Assembly (NCBI GenBank): GCA_024741835.1
Contig: JAENRP010000162.1
Location: 1 to 64,000 of the forward strand
Direction: 5' to 3'
DNA: 64,000 nucleotides
DNA from: Diplocarpon mali
Taxonomy: Eukaryota; Ascomycota; Leotiomycetes; Helotiales; Drepanopezizaceae
Part shown: positions 57,256 through 64,000 of the stretch, piece by piece
How the letters are laid out: each line of letters starts with the position of its first letter
Numbering within the stretch: the first letter of the stretch is position 1
Notes under the pieces: generated by a model
Seen by the model: only the letters and a program-made list of their open reading frames with translations
Told to the model about the DNA's origin: nothing
Databases searched by the model: none
Made by a program: the position numbers and the translations under genes

Positions 57256-60157
57256 TGTGATGATCGGGGTGAATGTTTGGAGGTGGTATTGGGCGGGCGA
57301 TTCAACGTTCAGGGACATGCGAAGAGAGTCACGTCGAGAGTGTGCAGGTACTTCAGAGGAGATGTTTGAATAATCATGCCAGTGATGGGTGTTTACCACG
57401 TCGCACAGCGCCATCACCCCCAGCCAGACCAGGAAATTAGTCTATTCTTGGAACAGAATGGATCGACAGGATCAATAGATCAAGCACGAGAGGCAGGTAA
57501 CATCTTACGGACGCACAGTGCGTCGTTGAACGAGTCTGGAATTTCTCTTTGGTTCTGGGCTTCAGTACCATTGACCATCGCACAGAATGTTGATCGTCAT
57601 CTAGCGTATGGCGATACAATGGGGAGCTACTGTAGCCGTAATTCTTAGCTCACTCTTTGCGTACGAGACCGAGTTGCATGGGCAGTGAGATGTAAAAAAA
57701 TCCCCGGGACTTACCTACTGCCGAAAGAGGAATATTCTAGATCGCATTGAATTGCTGGTTCGTAGAAATAAACGAATATTGCAACGAGGTTATAGGGAGC
57801 TCCGTCTCACGAAGCGTCTGGAGAACATAACCGGGAGGCTGAAGTTTCATGTCGTCCTCATCACCCAGTATTACTCTCTTACAAGGACAATCCTAATCTA
57901 CGTCAGTTGTCAACTCGTTGAATCGCGCGCGATACCGGTCCTACGATAGAGGGAAGAAGCAATTCTGCGAAGAGGCGCTGGTAGATGGAAGCACCTGCGT
58001 CACCAAGCTTGCAACTGCAGCTCGACGGCGGACGAAGTCCGGAGAGAAAATCACCCGCTCAAACCTCCGGGAGCTTAGCTGTCTTTGGATGTTGGTATTG
58101 TCTCGTCAAACATCAGAACATGCTGCGCAGTTCCAGGTTCACGCCAGAGACGGACCATGCTTGCGTTCCCGGGGATTTGCACAGCAACTATCCTAGGCAC
58201 CGCGTGAGATGTAAATCCCCCTCATGGTCATAGTTGGCTACCTCTTTTACACTGTCGTGAGATTTGTCTCTTGACGTTGCGGCCCGCGTGACTATTCGCA
58301 CGAAGTCGAGCGCACTCCAGGGTTTGGCCCTCGCATTCTTGCCAATTCGTCCACGTCGGTGCAAAATCGTCCAACGCAGCGGCTCCAGCTCTCTTTTGAA
58401 CTCCTGCTCGCCGCCAGGTCTGATCGTATGCAGCAGATTCAGAGAGATCCATCCGGAGGAGAGTCGAGACTTTGTCCGGATCCAGGCTTGTGGGGAATTA
58501 CCGGCGATTCTCCTCCTCCTCGTACTACTCCGCTCAAAGTCGTCTGCACAGCTTTCTGGATAACGTGAATCTGCATAGCTGATCTGAGAATTCTCTCGAG
58601 ATTGCGGGGCACGAACCTCCAGTGGCGTGTTAGATAGGGTGTTGGAGACGCATGGACTGGCTGCGAAGTACACCACTAAAGAATCCAAATGATAGAGGAC
58701 TGAGTAAACAGAAGACAGCGGCTACAGCGAGCGTGGAAGTTGAGGTGGAGCCAGAAAATAACCAGGGCGGGTGACTATAGCTTATACCATTGCACATGTA
58801 GAACGGGACCCGGGAGTATAATTGGTACTTCTCTTTGCTGCTCCAAGTAGACCCGATAGCAGCGTAATCAAGTCGCCGGCGTTCGCAAACACAAGCGTGA
58901 ATTCGTCTTTGCCCTAACGCTGGTGTAAAACCATGACATACCTGGTCATGATCCGTCAAGCATCTTGATCGACGTAAAAGCAGCCTGCTATTCGGCGGGC
59001 TATTCGATTGAGATTTCGGGAACCGAGATGCGTGAAGCAGAAGCTACAGTGTCATATCGAATGCACTTGAGTCAAAGGCTCGGCTCCCGAGTACAGGCCC
59101 CGGCACAAGATTCGGAGAGCCAAAGCTCTGATTTTATTCCGACGCGAGTTTATATGATCCACCGTGTAAAATCAAAGCGCTGGCGAAGAAGACTTTACTC
59201 TTCATTGAACCGAACGCGCATCATTTTAGTCACGTGATGAGCATACGACGCTGATGACAGCGAGACTCGAGCTAGAAGCCATCGTTACTGATGAGACGAG
59301 AGGATGAGAAAGAAAGGGCTTGGAGAATTTCTAGCCAGGACATGAGCAGCCAGGCAAGATTTTAATATCCAGAAAAATCGACCCGTAATTGTATGAAAGC
59401 TGCTACATCAAACACAGGAGAGGGATCCCTGCCCCTGGATAGAGAAACAGCACGTCAGCATATATCAAGACTTCAGATGCGAAGGGGGGGGATTTGTCGC
59501 CGCACAGGGAGGATCGGGAACTCATGAGAATATCTGAAATCCGCCTCGTGGAGAGCTCACTCGTTGGAAGTGGAGATACTGTCGTGGCGGCGACGTCTAT
59601 AGCTCTGCGTCTCGAGGCCAGGACTCGAATCGCATACATCGACACATGGGTTGTGGGGGTGCGGCGGGAATCCACGAGTTGAGGTTTCCGAGGACTTTCA
59701 AAACACAGGGGTGGCAGACCCGCTTTTCCTGCCCCGGCAACACGCGACGCATCAAATCACCCTAGAGGTGTGATGGCGGTTGGGAACGAGCAGTTCTCTT
59801 TCGTGGGATTGACGCAGGTGCGATATATCTACGACATTATCTCACGGTCCGAGTGGAATTTGTTTTCATCGCAGGGCCACCGCGTCGCCACCGCGGCGTC
59901 CGATCCAATCGTCCGTCGCGTGCAGGCATCTTCTGCGGGCACCAGCCGCGCTCGGCAGGGGATGAAAGTAAACAAAGCTAGCGGCACCCCTTGTTTACTT
60001 TGGCCGGGACCTCGCGTCTGTCTTCGCATCGGTTTCGCTTGCATCCTTTCGTCTTCTTCTCCGCAGCTTTCTAATCCTCTTTCTTTCTGCTTCGCCAACG
60101 ATTGTTGGGAACTCTCCTCGATTGTGACCACGCAGACTTGCTCTGGTCTCACCCGCC
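57256..60157. other. Long intergenic region, no gene supported
   Basis: Several overlapping ORFs on both strands. The largest not overlapping a gene (58188-58688 minus, 166 codons) has no recognisable domain and an overlapping plus-strand ORF, so I do not call it. 59700-60157 is the promoter and leader of the coiled-coil gene, with CT-rich tracts before the start. Confidence 0.45.
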
Positions 60158-62470
60158 ATGGCCGACCTCGACAGCCCAGCCCTCGCCGTCGACGACCGGC
60201 CCCTCGCCGTGCGCCGCCAACGCCGCCGCCGCCGCAGCATCGGGCCAAACGCATCCTCGAGTCTCCGAGAACATTCCCTCCCAACCCTCACCCACGGCAT
60301 GGCAAGCCCGCCCGCGACACCCACACGCCGCAAGAAAAAAGTGCGCTTCTCCGACCCAGGACCTGCCATCGGGTCTGGACCGGCCTCTTCGGGGCTCACG
60401 CCCTTCCTCCGCCGCAGCTCCCTTACGACGCCGAGAGCGAAGCCGACACGTCGCCCGTCGACGCCAGGCAGTCTGTGGAACCGCGCCGGCGACGACGTCG
60501 CGCCGGCGTGTGGGACGTTGCAGTTCGCGCCCCTGCGCCAGGTGCTCGAGGGCCGAGTCGTGCGCCGGCTGCGGCGGAACAGGCTCAGCGAGGAGGTCAA
60601 CACGATCGAGGGCGACAAGCGCGCTGCCGCGAGGGAGCGGCAGTCCGAGATTGAGCGGTTGAAGGGGGAGTTGGCCGTGAGGGACCTGGAAGTCCAGAGC
60701 ATGCGCGTCGAGCTGGAGGGTGCCGCGCAGCTGGAGGGCGAGTCCGGCGGCTCCGTCGCCATGACCGCCACGCTGCGCAACCAGGTGCGCGGTCTGGAAC
60801 AGGAGATTCGCTTTCTCCAGGAGGAATTGAGTCGGAGGGAGGGAGATGGAGACACGATTGTCGAGGATGGGCCCGATTGGACTATGGCGGCGAGGGACCC
60901 GTATGACGCTGCCGACGACGAGCACGACGACGGTGTGATGGCTACGGATCTCGAGCAGGAATTGCACGAGATGAGCGGCCACGATGAGATCCTGACCACC
61001 CCAACGCGTCTCAACACCTCTTTTCCCTCGCCGCCGTCGACCATGCCCAACACGCCGTGCAGACCGGGATGCACTGGGAAGGCCGGCATCCAAGCCTCAT
61101 CGACTCCGGACCGCGAGAACGACGCGCTGAGGTGCCAGCTCGGATGTCTGCAATCGGAGGTGAAGAAGCTGACCTCGGCCATCGCCTTCGACGCCGACCA
61201 CCGCGACCGTCTGGCGGAGAAGCTCTCCTCGTTCATGCCCGCCCACGCCTCTCCCGACCCGAGCACCCTCGACGCCGCCCTCGACAGCGTGCTCACCACC
61301 CTCGCACTCTCTCAGTCCGAGGCGCGCGAGCACAGCACCGCCTTTGCCGCGCTGGCCACGGAGATCTCCTCCCTGGGCTTCCCCGCGCGCGGGCCCGACG
61401 AGAGCCTCTCGCGCATCGCCGCGCAGTTCCGCCGGGCGAGACTCGAGCTCGAGTCCCTGGCGCCGGGGGAGGTGGCCGCGGGCTTCGAGAACGCGAAGCT
61501 GCTCGGCCTGCTGGTCGAGCGGATCCGCGTGCTGCTCGCCCGGGTGCGGCAGCAGGACGCGAGCATCGATCAGTACCACGCGCAGGAGGTCCTGCTGCGG
61601 CAGCAACTGAACGACCGGGTCAGCGTGACGGACGCCCTGCAGCGGGAGCTCCGCGCCGCGGCGACGCTCGTCTCGTCCCTGCGCTCCGAACTCAGCGACG
61701 CGGCGACGGACGGCGCGCGGCTGCGCGCTGCGCTGGACGGCTACCGAGACGAGGTCGCCTCGCTCGAGCAGCTCGTCCAGCGCCTCGAGCAGGCCGGGCG
61801 CGAGAACGACGAGGCGCGGCTCGCCAGCGAGGCCAGCCAGCACGCGGTCCTGCGCGCCGTCAACGAGGGCAACGAGATGCTCCTGGCCGAGCTGGAGCGC
61901 CGGCTCGCCGCCGCGCTGGGCGCCGCCGCGGAGCTCGAGGGCCAGCTCGCCGCCCTCGCGTCCACGCAGCGCGCCACGGCCGAGGAGCGCGACGCGGCGC
62001 GAGACGTGCGGGACGAGAAGAGCGCGGCCCTCGCGGCCCTGCAGTCGAGCCTCCAGTCGCGCGAGCGCTCCCACGGCGCCGCGCTCACGCTCCGGGATGC
62101 CCGCGTCGCCGAGCTGCGGCGCGAGATCGAGCGCCTGAGCGCGTCGCTCGAGGGCGCGCACGCTGCCCTCCAGGCCCTGCGCGCCGAGAAGGCGGACCTG
62201 GTGGCGAAGGAGGAGCGGGCGCAGATGGTGGTGCGGGATATGCTCGAGCAGCTCGGGAGGGCGGGGGAGATGGGTCTCGGCTTTGTTGACGAGGGCGCGG
62301 AGAGGGGGAGGGCGCAGAGCGAAGGCCCTGTCGTGGTCAGCGGAGGGGGGATGGGGATGCTGGATGCTGGGTTGGCGAGAAGGAGAAGTGGAAGTTGGAA
62401 GGCCGGGGAGAGGAGGCGGTATGACAGTGGATTGGGGTTCTTGGAAGAGGAGGGGGAAGAGGAGGTGTAG
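60158..62470 (+). CDS. Long coiled-coil protein, intronless
   Basis: Single exon, 770 aa. The N-terminus (1-130) is disordered and basic (RRQRRRRRS; TRRKKKVRFSDPG, a conserved-looking K-K-V-R-F-S-D motif like a phosphatase-1 docking RVxF site). A first coiled coil spans about 145-235 with leucine-heptad spacing, then an acidic linker with TPTR and TPDR phospho-type motifs. A long Ala/Arg/Glu-rich coiled coil covers about 320-720, and the tail ends in EEEGEEEV. Resembles fungus-specific proteins annotated only as coiled coil. A structural or spindle/cytoskeletal role would be inference. Very high GC with strong wobble bias. The start is the ATG in CCGCCATGGCC, a good context; 59770-60157 lies in other frames. 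Confidence 0.88.
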   Translation: MADLDSPALAVDDRPLAVRRQRRRRRSIGPNASSSLREHSLPTLTHGMASPPATPTRRKKKVRFSDPGPAIGSGPASSGLTPFLRRSSLTTPRAKPTRRPSTPGSLWNRAGDDVAPACGTLQFAPLRQVLEGRVVRRLRRNRLSEEVNTIEGDKRAAARERQSEIERLKGELAVRDLEVQSMRVELEGAAQLEGESGGSVAMTATLRNQVRGLEQEIRFLQEELSRREGDGDTIVEDGPDWTMAARDPYDAADDEHDDGVMATDLEQELHEMSGHDEILTTPTRLNTSFPSPPSTMPNTPCRPGCTGKAGIQASSTPDRENDALRCQLGCLQSEVKKLTSAIAFDADHRDRLAEKLSSFMPAHASPDPSTLDAALDSVLTTLALSQSEAREHSTAFAALATEISSLGFPARGPDESLSRIAAQFRRARLELESLAPGEVAAGFENAKLLGLLVERIRVLLARVRQQDASIDQYHAQEVLLRQQLNDRVSVTDALQRELRAAATLVSSLRSELSDAATDGARLRAALDGYRDEVASLEQLVQRLEQAGRENDEARLASEASQHAVLRAVNEGNEMLLAELERRLAAALGAAAELEGQLAALASTQRATAEERDAARDVRDEKSAALAALQSSLQSRERSHGAALTLRDARVAELRREIERLSASLEGAHAALQALRAEKADLVAKEERAQMVVRDMLEQLGRAGEMGLGFVDEGAERGRAQSEGPVVVSGGGMGMLDAGLARRRSGSWKAGERRRYDSGLGFLEEEGEEEV

Positions 62471-64000
62471 CCGGTGGCTCGCTCTCTGCTATCTGTCCGA
62501 CTCATACCTCCGGTTCTGGAGTTTGGCATCGCGGTTTTTCGCTGTGTATCGTGTACTCGGCATATGTTCAGTATGTATATCGGCTTTGCTGAAAGTCTTC
62601 ATTCGTGAATACTTGATTTCGTGGTCGAGCAATGTAACCTGACGTGACTTGTAAAGCAGTGAGCTATCGTTTGTTTTCCCACCCAGTTTTGAGTTTTCGT
62701 TTATGGCTCCAACTCCTTGGATCCGAAGCACCTCTTACAAGAGACATCCTCTTGCTCAGACAAGAAAGTGAAGCCCGAGTCTCAAAGCCAACTCTTTTTC
62801 TGAGCTCTCTTTATTTTCGAAAATCAACAAACCCGGCCAGCTTTCGTACATCACAGACCCAGCGCGATTTCCCTACGAGCAGCACGTCCAACAACTCATC
62901 TCATCTCCCAGAGTCCCAGCTTCTTCTATGCCATCGCCGTCATCTATCCTCTCACCGTGCGTCCCAAACCCGCTCTAGAAACTGAAAGATCCTGTTTTGG
63001 TCGTCGGGTTGTTATGAGTTATACGTACATCGCTAGGCGAGGGCTACGCGAGATCGCGACTCTAGTAGGGAGATGTGCTGTACTCGTCGTCAGCTAGCTA
63101 ATCTCTCGCCAGGCGAGAGGGAAGAGGAGGCTCTGGTTCTAGTAACTTGTTCATGCGGCAGACTCACTCGTGCGAGCGTGTCAAGCTCGTGTCGCTACAG
63201 ATGAGCATACGGCATGTCCTCTCATAGTGCTTGGCCTCAATTCGGCTCGTCGCCCAAGTCACATATTCCCTCCCATCTCAGTCTCCGTAGACTCCGAAAG
63301 GACAGAACCGGCACCCGGTCCAATCTGTTTTGCTCTAATCCTCAACACTCGAATCACGGATCAGACAGTGGCCGCTACCATGAACCCATCGATCAGTATC
63401 TTCTGCATCTCTTCTCCCCTCCTGGCGCCGAGTAGAGGAGGAAGGGCGGACTTACATGTTGCCTACAGACTCTCCTGTATCTACCTTCTTCAGATGCTGG
63501 AGGTACGGCCTTGTTTTAAGCTTCGGATCCCTCTTTATCTTCCCCATTGCCTTTCTCTTCCACGTCTTCCAGTCTATCCGCAGGTTCAGGTTTAGGTTCA
63601 GATTCATTTTTTCTTTCTTTTGTTAGAGTGAGAGTGAGTACCCGGTGGGTAACAGAGAGAAGAAAAGGCGGAGAAGAAAAAGACGAATAAAATAATCAAG
63701 AGCAGGAGACGAGAAAAGAAGTAAATGAAGCAGAAATGAGAAACATCCAGAAAGGAGACGTACCAACAGCTCGCGACCTTTCAGATTAACACCCTCAACA
63801 GGATGACGAGGTCAGGTCCTCCTAGCTCCCTATACGGCGTTTCAAACAGAAAACATTCCCAGGATTTCATAGGGGTAGATACGGCATCGACGCAAGTCTC
63901 ACGGTCGCGCTTTTCCAGCGACGGGACTGTGAGGGGATGATGCATGGTTATCTGAAACCGCGTTATGCCAAAGTGAAGATCGGATAAGGTGAGATGAGAC
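62471..64000. other. Terminal intergenic region, no gene seen
   Basis: Includes a perfect hairpin CTCTCGCC-A-GGCGAGAG at 63103-63119 and AG-rich tracts from 63600. The ORF at 63170-63595 has no recognisable domain and is not called. Confidence 0.45.

Noticed and set aside
58188..58688. 166-codon minus ORF as a gene
   Set aside because: No recognisable domain, overlapping plus-strand ORF of similar quality, no clear start context.
59995..62161. Long minus-strand ORFs (434, 354 and 314 codons) and a 410-codon plus ORF over the coiled-coil gene
   Set aside because: All overlap the 770-codon frame with coherent heptads; the others are Arg/Ala-rich shadows.
45577..63055. Shared GGGCTACGCGAG at 45580 and 63045 as a repeat family
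   Set aside because: Only 12 bp match, expected by chance in 64 kb; flanks do not align.
1..64000. tRNA or rRNA genes
   Set aside because: No convincing cloverleaf, B-box or rRNA core sequence seen by eye on either strand; a covariance-model scan was not possible.

Overview
The window looks like nuclear DNA of a filamentous ascomycete (Pezizomycotina). Gene-bearing stretches are GC-rich, with short spliceosomal introns (mostly 43-64 bp, GT-AG). Between them lie AT-rich stretches of retrotransposons whose copies differ almost only by C-to-T and G-to-A changes, the mark of repeat-induced point mutation (RIP). Gene content (GH3 beta-glucosidase, Dal5-type permease, VPS41, RMND1-type protein) fits Eurotiomycetes or a related class; I cannot fix the species.

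Layout. 1-4.2 kb: RIP-degraded retroelements (a minus-strand copia-type element cut by the window edge, inserted in a gag-only LTR element, 'A'). 4.2-14.07 kb: gene space with an aldehyde dehydrogenase, a ~50-bp satellite array and a secreted GH3 beta-glucosidase. 14.07-32.22 kb: one nested transposon island. Element A (net ~2.95 kb, 247-bp LTRs, target duplication ATAC) was entered by a Ty1/copia element (7,586 bp, 198-bp LTRs, duplication AAAGG) and, inside A's right LTR, by a Ty3/gypsy chromovirus (7,590 bp, 307-bp LTRs, duplication ACTAC). 33.0-34.5 kb: remnant of another copia pol. 35.8-45.3 kb: RMND1/DUF155 protein and VPS41 (divergent pair), then a membrane-associated alpha/beta-hydrolase-like protein. 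45.3-52.1 kb: no recognisable genes, but three insertions of an unrecognised LTR family with only 97-bp LTRs. 52.1-62.5 kb: GNAT acetyltransferase, Dal5-like MFS permease, small secreted Cys-rich protein and a long coiled-coil protein. The last 1.5 kb shows no gene.

The genes are housekeeping or nutritional and do not form an evident pathway or biosynthetic cluster. VPS41 (HOPS complex, vacuolar fusion) and the mitochondrial RMND1-type gene share a 217-bp divergent promoter. The beta-glucosidase is a secreted enzyme, and the permease, hydrolase and Cys-rich secreted protein are surface or exported functions.

The most interesting signals are the nested island, which can be ordered in time from intact target duplications; an antisense accessory ORF with the same paired-cysteine pattern in both the copia and the gypsy element; and the very short LTR (TRIM-like) family at 48-51 kb.
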